Positions 24,465 to 31,195 of a stretch of 47,026 nt of DNA are shown here, in pieces. The position numbers were made by a program, and so were the translations under genes. Positions within the stretch are counted from its first letter, which is position 1; every line of letters starts with the position of its first letter. The DNA comes from a virus: positions 1 through 47,026 of the IMG/VR virus record IMGVR_UViG_3300021957_000066; one strand, given 5' to 3'. Below the pieces are notes generated by a model, which worked only from the letters and a program-made list of their open reading frames with translations, did not search any database and had not been told where the DNA came from.

Positions 24465-25289
24465 TTACTTAGTTATTCCGGCCCGTCTACAAACATTAGA
24501 ATTTTCTATGTAAAAGTCGGGCATCTCCTTTACAGCTCTACGAATAGTCTTCCCACTACAATTAAAATAATCAGCAAGAGCGCATAGCCTAGAATCTTTC
24601 TCCAGAATAAAGCTCCAGTCTTCTTCAAGCTCTGCAATGATAGTTTCTCTAACGGAGGGAACTTTTACAATATCAGGGCTGTAAGTGTACTTCTTTGCTT
24701 TCGCAGGAATAAGAGGCTGTATTTGTCGCTCGTCATAGGCAAGGTACTCATAGCCGTTATTGATTCTCTTGATGTAGTCAATCTGGTTTGTCTTGACTAC
24801 TGACTCGATGACATTCCTTGTTCTCTTGAAAAATTTACTGAGCATACTTATTGATTTGAAGTACAAGAAGTGATCTTCTGTGAGGATTGCTTGGTCTACG
24901 ACTTGTCGAGTTGGATTCTTTAGGTTATTCAGCTCTTCGGACATATCCGCCATTTTTCTTAGGATAACTGGGTCAGCTTGCTCGATCGCTCTGGCTAGCT
25001 CTTGCCCGGCTTCTTCTACCTCCCTCCGTCTCTTAATTATCGCCATGCGCGTTTTAGTGTCGTACTTGGAGATGAGGCAGAGCGTCAGGTCTTTGTCCAG
25101 GTTGTAGCATTTTTGGTCACGATTTAGGCTGTCCTTGTAGATGCGCTCAAATTTGAGCCTATCTATTTCAAGCTCAAGAAACATTGTTTCAATATCTCTT
25201 GTTACATTTTTATGTTCTTTGCCTGTGCGTTCTGCAATTTCGAGACTGGACATTTCTGTGGTGGTTGGCATGTGTGCAATAGCATTCAT
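24465..25289 (-). CDS. rha: Rha family phage regulatory protein
   Basis: ATG 25289 is chosen because AAGGA lies 8 bases upstream and the Rha homology starts there; the frame stays open to a TTG at 25466. The 274-residue product has the Rha domain at about 8-95: MSSLEIAERTGKEHKNVTRD, YKDSLNRDQKCYNLDKDL and SKYDTKTRMAIIKRRREVEE. After it comes a helical linker and a C-terminal half with HTH-like parts (LADYFNCSGKTIRRAV). Rha proteins regulate phage development and are host-factor dependent in lambdoid relatives. A long leader with a hairpin precedes it. Confidence 0.8.
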   Translation of the reverse strand: MNAIAHMPTTTEMSSLEIAERTGKEHKNVTRDIETMFLELEIDRLKFERIYKDSLNRDQKCYNLDKDLTLCLISKYDTKTRMAIIKRRREVEEAGQELARAIEQADPVILRKMADMSEELNNLKNPTRQVVDQAILTEDHFLYFKSISMLSKFFKRTRNVIESVVKTNQIDYIKRINNGYEYLAYDERQIQPLIPAKAKKYTYSPDIVKVPSVRETIIAELEEDWSFILEKDSRLCALADYFNCSGKTIRRAVKEMPDFYIENSNVCRRAGITK

Positions 25290-25321
25290 AGTTGAATCCT
25301 TAATCTTCTTATTTAGTTTAA

Positions 25322-25352
25322 GGATCTCTTTCTTCTTAAGGAAAGAAGATCC
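25322..25352 (-). ncRNA. Hairpin in the Rha leader RNA
   Basis: In the - strand transcript GGATC pairs with GATCC (5 bp), then TCTTTC with GAAAGA (6 bp, one bulged base), with a short loop. It lies about 33 bases upstream of the Rha start within a leader of about 230 bases. It could regulate translation or termination; no known riboswitch was recognised. Confidence 0.35.
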
Positions 25353-25523
25353 ACTCAGGAGGTTAAGAACTCTGTAAGAAGTCAGAGCCACACGTCTTGC
25401 GATAGTGTGCCACCTGAGCAGACCAGAATGAAGTTCTAGTATGCTGCGTTTGTGGAAGGATACCAATTTGACGATATGGCCTTCGCTTCTTACTTTGAGG
25501 TTCTTAAGCCTCTTGCATTACCA

Positions 25524-25550
25524 AGTATAGCGAAAACTAAATTTTGTCAA
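25524..25550 (-). promoter_or_regulatory. Leftward promoter upstream of Rha
   Basis: TTGACA (25550-25545) and TATACT (25529-25524) are near-consensus boxes with a 15-base spacer, shorter than the usual 17. Transcription would start near 25517 and give a leader of about 230 bases before the Rha ATG. Confidence 0.5.
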
Positions 25551-25579
25551 ATTGATTTTTTGTTTTTATTTTTTTTATT

Positions 25580-26293
25580 TTAATATTTCCATAGCTCGTA
25601 TTGATTCCATAAATGCTTAACTTGTTCTCGACTAATCCCTAGCATGATTTTCCCATTTGAGTCTTTTGTATTATCGAATGCAAACTTCACAAATTTCTTG
25701 GCTGCTTTGTATTCTCTTTCTTCACACAGTATTTCACCTAGGCGGTAATTTGATGCAACCAAGCTTTTCTTTACCCCATCGATAAATAAACTAAAGGCTT
25801 TCTTTTTGTCTTTGAGTACACCATCCCCGTATATATGTGCCTGTGCGAGTAGATGAATGTAGATTGGGTGATCTTTTGATAATCTCTCCCACCTTTTTAT
25901 TCTATCACTGCTATTTTCTGGCTCTTCGTAAAAGTATTCTTTGTCTGGATGCTGCTCTTTAAGACGCTTTATAGATAGAGGTGATCTTGGCTGAACGCCC
26001 TCAAGGTCAAAGTAATCATAGTTAAAGTAATCCTTGTCATCCCACATTTCTTTGTATTTAATATACTCTTTGGAGTCTTTCTTAGATTTGGCTACTTCAA
26101 TCTTTGCCTTGGCTGCTCTATCCTTGTACTCTGGCTGTGATTTAGCTATATAGAAGGATCCAAATAAGGTACCTAGAGTTAAAGCAATTATTATAATAAT
26201 AATGGTGACATTTTCTTTCATACTGCTTTCCTTTAATTGTAGAAATTCCATCATACCATCTCTAGATTCTTTCTCTTTGTCAAACTTATTCAT
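25580..26293 (-). CDS. Membrane-anchored Sel1-like repeat protein
   Basis: Start 26293 is preferred as its ATG overlaps the stop of the upstream ribbon-helix-helix gene (ATGA). An internal ATG at 26221 with a strong AAGGAAAG site is a serious alternative and would place the membrane segment at the N-terminus. The 237-residue product has one transmembrane helix (about 29-50, run of six Ile), a charged linker with many Lys/Asp/Tyr, and a C-terminal Sel1-type helical repeat (AHIYGDGVLKDKKKAFSLF, then NYRLGEIL). Sel1 repeats mediate protein contacts. An early phage protein of this form could modify a host membrane process. Confidence 0.65.
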   Translation of the reverse strand: MNKFDKEKESRDGMMEFLQLKESSMKENVTIIIIIIALTLGTLFGSFYIAKSQPEYKDRAAKAKIEVAKSKKDSKEYIKYKEMWDDKDYFNYDYFDLEGVQPRSPLSIKRLKEQHPDKEYFYEEPENSSDRIKRWERLSKDHPIYIHLLAQAHIYGDGVLKDKKKAFSLFIDGVKKSLVASNYRLGEILCEEREYKAAKKFVKFAFDNTKDSNGKIMLGISREQVKHLWNQYELWKY

Positions 26294-26457
26294 GAATTTA
26301 GTTTGTCGGTAATCCATTTACTTAAGTTGCCGTCGGCTTGATTTTGCCACTTAGCTTTATTTTCGGGTGTTGCCTGGACAACTATTCGAGCGGTCTTCTT
26401 GCCTGTAAGCTTACTTGCATTCTTATTTTTGACTGGTGCGCCTACTTTCTTTGCCAT
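26290..26457 (-). CDS. 55-residue ribbon-helix-helix DNA-binding protein
   Basis: This short gene has AGGAATAAGG before ATG 26457 and ends overlapping the next start (ATGA). The product has a basic Ala/Lys N-terminus, a strand TARIVVQATPENKAKW, and a helix with NLSKWITDKLNS at the end. The pattern strand, helix, (N)LSKWI is that of Arc/MetJ-type RHH regulators. It probably represses an early promoter, possibly of its own cassette. It lies in the small-gene cassette with two other RHH proteins. Confidence 0.7.
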   Translation of the reverse strand: MAKKVGAPVKNKNASKLTGKKTARIVVQATPENKAKWQNQADGNLSKWITDKLNS

Positions 26458-26495
26458 TCCTTATTCCTGTAGTAGTGTGGTTGAAGTGTTATTCC

Positions 26496-26524
26496 GGCCC
26501 GTATCCTTTGCAGAGGTGCGGGCC
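26496..26524. other. GC-rich hairpin between small early genes
   Basis: GGCCCG (26496-26501) pairs with CGGGCC (26519-26524), and an inner CCT/AGG pair extends it. It lies between the stop of the 26545 gene and the RHH start. On the - strand no T run follows, so it is more likely an RNA processing or stability element than a terminator. Confidence 0.4.
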
Positions 26525-26544
26525 ATTTTTATCGTTCTAGGCCT

Positions 26545-26916
26545 TCATTGGCTAAAATCCCGTTGTATAACAAGTGATTGAAAATGTATATACTCACGAG
26601 GTCCGCAACTATTAGGAATCTCTCTGCCTTGATACTCGTTCATTTCATCTTCAGCAAAACTTTTCCATTCCTTAAGCTCTGCGTTCTCCTCAGCAAACAC
26701 ATCCTCATATAATTCACAGACTAATTCTTGAAGCTCATCTGGATTGAAATATAGCCGATCACTTGAACCACTCCTGTCATCACCGTCATTTACATTCGCG
26801 TCGAGCCATTCTTTAATTTTTTTCTTGTGTTCACTCATTCCGCACCGCCTTTCACGAATAAGCCCGCTATAGGTGAGAGCGTCTTGGCCCATTTCTCTTT
26901 TTACTGGCTCGTACAT
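26545..26916 (-). CDS. Acidic hypothetical early protein
   Basis: The product has 123 residues. The start ATG 26916 overlaps the upstream stop as TAATG and has AGGAGTG in front; ATG 26838 (MSEHKKKIKEW) is an alternative. It is strongly acidic, especially in the middle (DELQELVCELYEDVFAEENA), with helical character. No family recognised. Highly acidic small early proteins in phages often mimic DNA or bind host enzymes, which is speculation here. Confidence 0.6.
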   Translation of the reverse strand: MYEPVKREMGQDALTYSGLIRERRCGMSEHKKKIKEWLDANVNDGDDRSGSSDRLYFNPDELQELVCELYEDVFAEENAELKEWKSFAEDEMNEYQGREIPNSCGPREYIHFQSLVIQRDFSQ

Positions 26917-27092
26917 TATGCACTCCTGTGGTTGTCTAGTTCTTTTATGGCCATGAATGTTGCAAGGGATTCGCGAGTCGCTTTAGAGCTTGGAAAAGTT
27001 TTCTTGAACTCCAGTATGACTGCCATGGAATCGGGAAAGGATAAAGAATCATACTCAACTGCTGATTTTTCGATGTCGATTAGATCTCCCAT
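26916..27092 (-). CDS. 58-residue hypothetical early protein
   Basis: It starts one base after the previous gene's stop (TAA-C-ATG) and ends overlapping the next start (TAATG). The product begins MGDLIDIEKSAVEYDSLSFP and is helical. Its first five codons match those of the gene immediately upstream (both MGDLI), suggesting a shared start segment or a partial duplication. No family recognised. Confidence 0.55.
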   Translation of the reverse strand: MGDLIDIEKSAVEYDSLSFPDSMAVILEFKKTFPSSKATRESLATFMAIKELDNHRSA

Positions 27093-27093
27093 G

Positions 27094-27375
27094 TTATGCC
27101 CCCAGTTCGATATTGATGTATGCCACTACAGTCCAGTTTTCACCAAAGGTAGAAACATTTTCTTTTTTGACTACTGTATATTCTTGCATACCGTGATAAT
27201 CACAAAATGCCTTTAAACGATCATCTGGACTTGAGTAGATGGAGAATCCGCCTAGGTCACTGCTATAATAGCGAATTGAATCAGCTCCTGTCGAGATTAG
27301 AAAAGAGCTTCCTTCGCCAACGCAGTGATCAAAGACAAAGGTAACTTCACTTCTCAGATTTATTAGATCTCCCAT
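27094..27375 (-). CDS. Hypothetical early protein
   Basis: I chose ATG 27375, one base after the upstream stop and with AGGAG in the upstream gene end; the frame is open further up to 27444. The 93-residue product begins MGDLINLRSEVTFVFDHCVG. It looks like a small alpha/beta protein (FLISTGADSIRYYSSDLGGF; SPDDRLKAFCDYHGM). No family recognised. Confidence 0.6.
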   Translation of the reverse strand: MGDLINLRSEVTFVFDHCVGEGSSFLISTGADSIRYYSSDLGGFSIYSSPDDRLKAFCDYHGMQEYTVVKKENVSTFGENWTVVAYINIELGA

Positions 27376-27376
27376 T

Positions 27377-27673
27377 CTATGCGCTCCTTTCAAAATGCTG
27401 CTGAATGGCCATAAACGCAGCCTCCTCGCTATCTTTGGGATCAAACGTCACATTGTCGGTAATCTCGTCTAAAGCTTCTTGAATGAGCTCTATGCCGTTA
27501 ATGGAGTCAAGTTGGATGATTGCCCTATCGTACTTATCGCGATCATCGCCCACTTTTTTGAACATCGAAGCCATGTTGCTCAGAATCAGCAGCAAGGCCC
27601 ATGAATCATTAGTATCTGCTGTTCTTTCACACGCTGCTGCTAAAATTATTGATGTAATGGTAAATGCTTTCAT
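27377..27673 (-). CDS. Small early protein with hydrophobic N-terminus
   Basis: The 98-residue product begins MKAFTITSIILAAACERTAD, followed by another hydrophobic patch (WALLLILSNMASMF), and then an acidic helical part. A strong GAGGAGG site precedes ATG 27673, which overlaps the upstream micro-ORF stop (TAATG). It may associate with the membrane or fold as a helical bundle; no lipobox. No family recognised. Confidence 0.6.
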   Translation of the reverse strand: MKAFTITSIILAAACERTADTNDSWALLLILSNMASMFKKVGDDRDKYDRAIIQLDSINGIELIQEALDEITDNVTFDPKDSEEAAFMAIQQHFERSA

Positions 27674-27789
27674 TACTTCCTCCTCATGATTAGATTGATG
27701 AATTCCGTTTTCTCAGATGCAGGAGCAGCCAAGAAGCCGAGTAGAGCGCAGCCAGAGCAGCCGGTGAGATAAATCGCCACGTCGATCAT
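27673..27789 (-). CDS. 38-residue Cys/Gly hydrophobic micro-protein
   Basis: Its ATG overlaps the upstream stop (ATGA) and its stop overlaps the next ATG (TAATG), so both ends are coupled. The peptide begins MIDVAIYLTGCSGCALLGFL and ends in basic residues. The hydrophobic first half with CSGC suggests a small membrane peptide. Support comes from coupling and a ribosome site (GAGGTTCGC). Confidence 0.5.
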   Translation of the reverse strand: MIDVAIYLTGCSGCALLGFLAAPASEKTEFINLIMRRK

Positions 27790-28016
27790 GCGAACCTCCT
27801 ATAACGTCGTCTGTCAATGGCTTCACAATTCTTCTTAAACCATCCGCACTTTCTCCCGCCATAAAGGAGATGCTCTTCTAAAGACACAGAGTCAAGGACC
27901 GTCAAGTGGTTAATTTTTTTATGGTTATCAAAGTAAGCTTCATTCTTGTAGCTTAGATTATTCAACTTGAAGCCAACAAAGGCCTTATTGGTCATGTATT
28001 CAAATGAGTCCGTCAT
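27786..28016 (-). CDS. Hypothetical early protein, basic C-terminus
   Basis: The 76-residue product begins MTDSFEYMTNKAFVGFKLNN and ends CEAIDRRRYRRFA, a strongly basic tail with two Cys (RKCGWFKKNC). Start overlaps the upstream stop (ATGA), and its own stop overlaps the next start. A nucleic-acid-binding role is possible from the tail. No family recognised. Confidence 0.58.
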   Translation of the reverse strand: MTDSFEYMTNKAFVGFKLNNLSYKNEAYFDNHKKINHLTVLDSVSLEEHLLYGGRKCGWFKKNCEAIDRRRYRRFA

Positions 28017-28213
28017 GCGAACACCTCACGACATCCACATTGGCAATTAGGATTCGAGCTATTGTGCCCCTTATGCGGATCAGCCAGAATGTCGAGAGAT
28101 TGTTCTAGGTGAGCTCTCTCTGTGGATGTAAGGCTCTCAATGCTATTGAGCCAAGCTGCGCGATTCTGGTGATGCTTTATATCCATCGCAGTTTGTTTTT
28201 GAAATTCAGTCAT
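28013..28213 (-). CDS. Small early protein with C-terminal Cys cluster
   Basis: ATG 28213 is chosen, just after the RadC stop; an in-frame start 30 bases further up would sit inside the RadC gene. The 66-residue product begins MTEFQKQTAMDIKHHQNRAA. Its C-terminus has CQCGC with a nearby His (HKGHNSSNPNCQCGC), a possible metal site. It overlaps the next start by ATGA. No family recognised. Confidence 0.58.
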   Translation of the reverse strand: MTEFQKQTAMDIKHHQNRAAWLNSIESLTSTERAHLEQSLDILADPHKGHNSSNPNCQCGCREVFA

Positions 28214-28217
28214 GCTA

Positions 28218-28709
28218 CTACTGAGCCTCCGGCATTGTGCCATGCGCTTTCATACTGTGAAAGTCAACGCCCTTGTGAGTCGAACCGATAATGCAATGGT
28301 CCAGAACTTTTATACCTAGCAGCTCTCCTGCATCGACAAGTATCTGAGTAATTCTCATGTCAGCAGGTGAAGGTGAAGAATCTCCAGAAGGATGGTTATG
28401 TGCGATCGCGATTTTTGAACAGCCGTTAATGATAGCTGCTCTGAAGACTTCGCGTGGATGACAGGGCGAACGATCCAAAAGACCTTTCGTCAACATATCG
28501 AATCCTTTGATCTTCAAACGTGTGTCCAGAAAGAAGACAACAAAGTTCTCCTGCTCTGCCATGTGTAGGTCCAAACTCTCAAGAGCTTTTTGCATGGAGC
28601 ATGGAGAGTTAACCTGATAGTCGGTGGTGGTGTCTTCATTAACTGTTTGGTCGAACTCTCTCTTAACTGAAAATTTGTAGAGTCTGCGTGGTAGTGATAT
28701 GTCGCTCAT
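28218..28709 (-). CDS. RadC-like JAB/MPN-domain protein
   Basis: The 163-residue product has the JAMM metal motif: HNHPSGD with His104 and His106, and Asp117 in SPSPAD, preceded by HPREVFRAAIINGCSKIAIA. It matches the MPN domain of RadC but lacks the N-terminal helix-hairpin-helix half (RadC is normally about 220 residues). Short RadC proteins are common in phages and mobile elements; function is unsettled, with proposed roles in DNA metabolism or antirestriction. It is first in its operon behind a good promoter. Confidence 0.85.
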   Translation of the reverse strand: MSDISLPRRLYKFSVKREFDQTVNEDTTTDYQVNSPCSMQKALESLDLHMAEQENFVVFFLDTRLKIKGFDMLTKGLLDRSPCHPREVFRAAIINGCSKIAIAHNHPSGDSSPSPADMRITQILVDAGELLGIKVLDHCIIGSTHKGVDFHSMKAHGTMPEAQ

Positions 28710-28760
28710 AGTGTCATTCCTGTTTTGTTTTAGTTAGAGCCATTGCAGTGGCTAATTCTA

Positions 28761-28788
28761 ATTATATATCACTATGTACATAAAACAA
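28761..28788 (-). promoter_or_regulatory. Leftward promoter of the RadC/small-gene operon
   Basis: On the - strand TTGTTT (28788-28783), a 16-base spacer and TATAAT (28766-28761) lie about 50 bases before the RadC ATG. The exact -10 makes it the best candidate for the operon reading 28709 down to at least 26290. Confidence 0.6.
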
Positions 28789-29100
28789 TACAAGAACTGG
28801 ACAATTCTTTTTTTTATTTTTTTCCACACCTCCAGACAGCAGCTCCAAAGATAGGGATAGGGACAGGTGGTAGGGACAGGTTAACGAGCCTCAGCGCAGT
28901 AATAAGCGGTGAAGGATGAACCGCAATACCTGTCACGTTGAACCATCCTGTCACGTATCTTTATACACGCAAGAGTATTTATCTTTCAAAGACAGACAAA
29001 TTACTTAATATATCTTTAGATATATAAGGGTATCTTGTCCATTGTCTAATTGTTGATAATTAAGTATTTATGAATGAGGTAGCTAAATGGTACTTGTCCC
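28789..29100. other. Gene-free region with short direct repeats
   Basis: No gene is seen. TAGGGACAGGT occurs twice (28858-28868, 28871-28881) and CCTGTCACGT twice (28929-28938, 28947-28956); AGGATG/CATCCT (28913-28918, 28944-28949) form an inverted pair. An AT-rich stretch (28975-29080) follows. Candidates are regulator operators or a replication origin. Confidence 0.45.
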
Positions 29101-29107
29101 AAATAAA

Positions 29108-29139
29108 AAAGCTCCAAATCGTGGTTGACTTGGAGCTTT
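29108..29139 (-). terminator. Intrinsic terminator of the leftward 31053-29164 unit
   Basis: Ten-base arms (29108-29117, 29130-29139) flank a 12-base loop; on the - strand the stem is followed by a run of T. It lies 25 bases past the stop of the 29164 gene and separates two leftward early units. Confidence 0.8.
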
Positions 29140-29163
29140 AAAAATACTGTTATTTGGTTCGAG

Positions 29164-29517
29164 TTACTGGAGCTCAACTCCTATTGATATTGTGCAAATA
29201 GACCCCTCACAATATTCGACTCTTGCATCTTTTATGTTAAATACAATAGGACTGCAATCATCAAGAAAAGATGCCTCAGTCTCAGATAGTGTTGTTAAAA
29301 AAGCACCACACAGACTAGACTCAAGAAAGATTGAGCAGTGGCGGGCAACTGATATGCTTGAGCCAATTTGTGGACACTCTTTAAGCGGGAAAATATCAGA
29401 CACTTCATGCCAACTGTGCTTTGCAAGTAACAAGTCAATGTCTTTGGAATTTTTAAAATATATGTCATTGTCGACTGATTCAATATTTAAAAATACTTCT
29501 ACTTCTACTTCACTCAT
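29164..29517 (-). CDS. Hypothetical early protein
   Basis: The 117-residue acidic protein begins MSEVEVEVFLNIESVDNDIY. It reads as alternating beta segments with several Cys and no membrane helix. AAGGAG lies at the right distance from ATG 29517. It is the last gene of the second leftward early unit, before the terminator. No family recognised. Confidence 0.6.
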   Translation of the reverse strand: MSEVEVEVFLNIESVDNDIYFKNSKDIDLLLAKHSWHEVSDIFPLKECPQIGSSISVARHCSIFLESSLCGAFLTTLSETEASFLDDCSPIVFNIKDARVEYCEGSICTISIGVELQ

Positions 29518-29529
29518 AATTACTACTCC

Positions 29530-30027
29530 TTAGTCTCGATAATGCCAAACTTGGTTTAAAGGTCCTGATTCTTTCGACCCATCTAGCTCATGTACACTGG
29601 TAAATATATAAGTCAAGTGGGAGTGTTTAATCATCTTTATTCGATTAAAAATAACACTCATTCTATCCTCTGGATTGTGCTTAATTTCAATAAAGTCAAA
29701 ATCCGTAATGTGGACGGGGAAAGGAAGTTTCTTGCTACCTTTAATCTTTATGAATGCCTCCTTCGTATAATACTCATAAGGTGATCTATTCTTTAGATTT
29801 TCTATAATATTATCTTTGAATTCTCTTACCTTCTCTTGCTCTATCGTCAACTTCCTTTTAGCTTTACGTGGACGTGGTAGACTTGGATCACCTCCTTTAT
29901 GATTCATTAAAACACGATAGATCCACTCTGAGAGCTTTAGATTGCACTTTGCAGCTCTCCTTTCCAAAACCTTCTTATCTCGCTCTGTGACTCTGGTACC
30001 TGCCTGTCTTGTTCGTTTATCGCTCAT
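29530..30027 (-). CDS. RHH-domain protein, mobilisation-regulator-like
   Basis: The 165-residue product has an N-terminal ribbon-helix-helix: GTRVTERDKKVLERRAAKCN then LKLSEWIYRVLMNH. This spacing matches RHH domains of MobC-like and plasmid partition proteins. A basic stretch (RPRKAKRKL) follows, then about 90 residues of unknown type. It overlaps a 43-residue RHH gene by 11 bases. It is probably a DNA-binding regulator of the early region. Confidence 0.65.
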   Translation of the reverse strand: MSDKRTRQAGTRVTERDKKVLERRAAKCNLKLSEWIYRVLMNHKGGDPSLPRPRKAKRKLTIEQEKVREFKDNIIENLKNRSPYEYYTKEAFIKIKGSKKLPFPVHITDFDFIEIKHNPEDRMSVIFNRIKMIKHSHLTYIFTSVHELDGSKESGPLNQVWHYRD

Positions 30028-30148
30028 TCTTTAAGTACTCCGCTATAATGTGGTTGATTAGGTTGGCCAAGCTCCGGTTATCTTTCTTCGCCAGTTCTGC
30101 TAACTTCTCTTTGTTCTGTAATCTGATTGATGTAATCGGGGTGTTCAT
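30017..30148 (-). CDS. 43-residue Arc-like ribbon-helix-helix protein
   Basis: The product reads MNTPITSIRLQNKEKLAELA and continues with a second helix NRSLANLINHIIAEYL. The strand SIRL, helix, Ser-Leu-x-x-Leu-Ile pattern is a minimal Arc/CopG-type RHH. Start overlaps the upstream membrane peptide stop (ATGA). It is small enough to be missed by gene finders but has clear family form. Confidence 0.68.
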   Translation of the reverse strand: MNTPITSIRLQNKEKLAELAKKDNRSLANLINHIIAEYLKNER

Positions 30149-30261
30149 AATTTTTTTCCTCTAAAATCTGGTTTGTCATCATCACGACTGCCAAGCAGCC
30201 AGTTTATTAAAAGTATTGCCACGATAAAAAGGCAGCTGTTCATTAGAAATATATATATCAT
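30145..30261 (-). CDS. 38-residue single-pass membrane peptide
   Basis: The ATG overlaps the upstream stop (ATGA) and GAGGAG lies just upstream. The peptide begins MIYIFLMNSCLFIVAILLIN, one transmembrane helix, followed by a charged tail (SRDDDKPDF). Its stop overlaps the RHH start (ATGA). Function unknown; could be a membrane-acting early peptide. Confidence 0.55.
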   Translation of the reverse strand: MIYIFLMNSCLFIVAILLINWLLGSRDDDKPDFRGKKL

Positions 30262-30440
30262 GCCTTGCTCCTCGCAGACTTGAGCCTTTCTTGGTATGTC
30301 TCCTCAGGCATAACTTCAATGGGACCATGAGTAGTGCCAAACTTTCCAAGCCACATGCAACATTTCTTACCTTGAGAGATTCCCTTGGCGTCTTTGTGAG
30401 TGTGTTTGTAAATAAGATCTATATCTTTTTGGTTTCTCAT
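30258..30440 (-). CDS. Small basic early protein
   Basis: The 60-residue product begins MRNQKDIDLIYKHTHKDAKG and contains two adjacent Cys (GKKCCMWLGKFG). It is basic and soluble. Start overlaps the upstream stop (TAATG) and its stop overlaps the membrane peptide start (ATGA). No family recognised. Confidence 0.58.
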   Translation of the reverse strand: MRNQKDIDLIYKHTHKDAKGISQGKKCCMWLGKFGTTHGPIEVMPEETYQERLKSARSKA

Positions 30441-30631
30441 TACTTGTTCTCCTCAATAGTTCTTAGTGTGCTCAAACAGGAGCCGCAAGTTATCACATTG
30501 TTAGAAAGTCGCACCGCGTCACCAAAGTGGGGATTATAGTCTTTCAGCACCTCTAAAATCGTTACCGGCTGACCGTTGTAGTAAATGCTGTCTCCCGCGT
30601 GAAAGGCCGTCTGATTAAGTGTAAACGTCAT
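30440..30631 (-). CDS. Small early protein, YodC/DUF2158-like beta fold possible
   Basis: ATG 30631 is chosen since it overlaps the upstream stop (TAATG); an in-frame ATG three codons earlier exists. The 63-residue product begins MTFTLNQTAFHAGDSIYYNG and has VTILEVLKD and a CGSC pair. The pattern 'aGDsIyynGqpvtIlev' resembles small SH3-like beta barrels such as DUF2158, but the match is loose. Confidence 0.55.
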   Translation of the reverse strand: MTFTLNQTAFHAGDSIYYNGQPVTILEVLKDYNPHFGDAVRLSNNVITCGSCLSTLRTIEENK

Positions 30632-30807
30632 TACTTCCACTCCTTAATACAAATTTCGATGTTTCTTGAACAAGGACCATCGCTATAATAATTGATTAAG
30701 TCAGCCAAAGCAGCTTCTGCCATTCCGAGCATATTCTTCTCTTCTGTGAAATTGTCCTCATGCTCCATTCGCTTCTGAATGCTTTCTATCATTTCTTCTA
30801 GTGTCAT
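30631..30807 (-). CDS. 58-residue helical early protein
   Basis: The product begins MTLEEMIESIQKRMEHEDNF and is acidic and helical, ending in KEWK before TAATG coupling to the next gene. It looks like a short coiled-coil or host-factor-binding peptide; AAGGAATAAC precedes the ATG. No family recognised. Confidence 0.55.
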   Translation of the reverse strand: MTLEEMIESIQKRMEHEDNFTEEKNMLGMAEAALADLINYYSDGPCSRNIEICIKEWK

Positions 30808-30837
30808 CGTGTTATTCCTTATTGTTTTGTTTTTGTT

Positions 30838-31053
30838 TTAATAATTGCTATAACTTTTTAAAAGCTTGTCACTTGAGTCGAAAATGTGGATTTCAAAATA
30901 TTCGCCAGTAAAAACAAGCTTGTTAAATTCCTCTAAAGCTGTTTTGTAATTTGGTAAATTCGGTACACTTCCCTCATTGATTGAATAGCTTGCAGAGTCG
31001 CTGCCATGGTTATGGTGACAATTTTCGCTTAAGTATCCGATATAATAAGACAT
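30838..31053 (-). CDS. Small early protein, first gene of leftward unit
   Basis: The 71-residue product begins MSYYIGYLSENCHHNHGSDS and is rich in Tyr, Ser and Asn with an HHNH cluster that might bind metal. AAAAGGTAAT precedes the ATG. It is the promoter-proximal gene of the second leftward early unit and faces the rightward terminase operon. No family recognised. Confidence 0.55.
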   Translation of the reverse strand: MSYYIGYLSENCHHNHGSDSASYSINEGSVPNLPNYKTALEEFNKLVFTGEYFEIHIFDSSDKLLKSYSNY

Positions 31054-31095
31054 TTTTTTATTACCTTTTGTTTTTTTTGTTATCTCTGTACCCCT

Positions 31096-31123
31096 ACTGT
31101 ATTACACCTGTATTGTTTGTCCA
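31096..31123 (-). promoter_or_regulatory. Leftward early promoter opposite the terminase operon
   Basis: On the - strand TGGACA (31123-31118), a 16-base spacer and TACAGT (31101-31096) precede the 31053 gene by about 40 bases. The 142-base gap (31054-31195) also must hold the rightward promoter for the small terminase gene; its AT-rich right half (31140-31185) is a candidate but no box pair stands out. Confidence 0.45.
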
Positions 31124-31195
31124 GTTAATCTAGTTGTTGATTTATAAAAAAATTGATATATCATTAAATTATCTAACTATAAGGAATACACTGAA

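Noticed and set aside
24473-26502. 14-base repeat TTATTCCGGCCCGT at 24473 and 26489
   Set aside because: A few such pairs are expected by chance; one copy encodes the Rha C-terminus, and the surrounding sequence differs.
21370-31123. TGGACAA motif near three early promoters (21370, 21390, 28798, 29035, 31117)
   Set aside because: The same 7-mer also occurs inside many coding regions (for example 31197, 40468, 41140), at about the rate chance would give, so it is not a specific operator.
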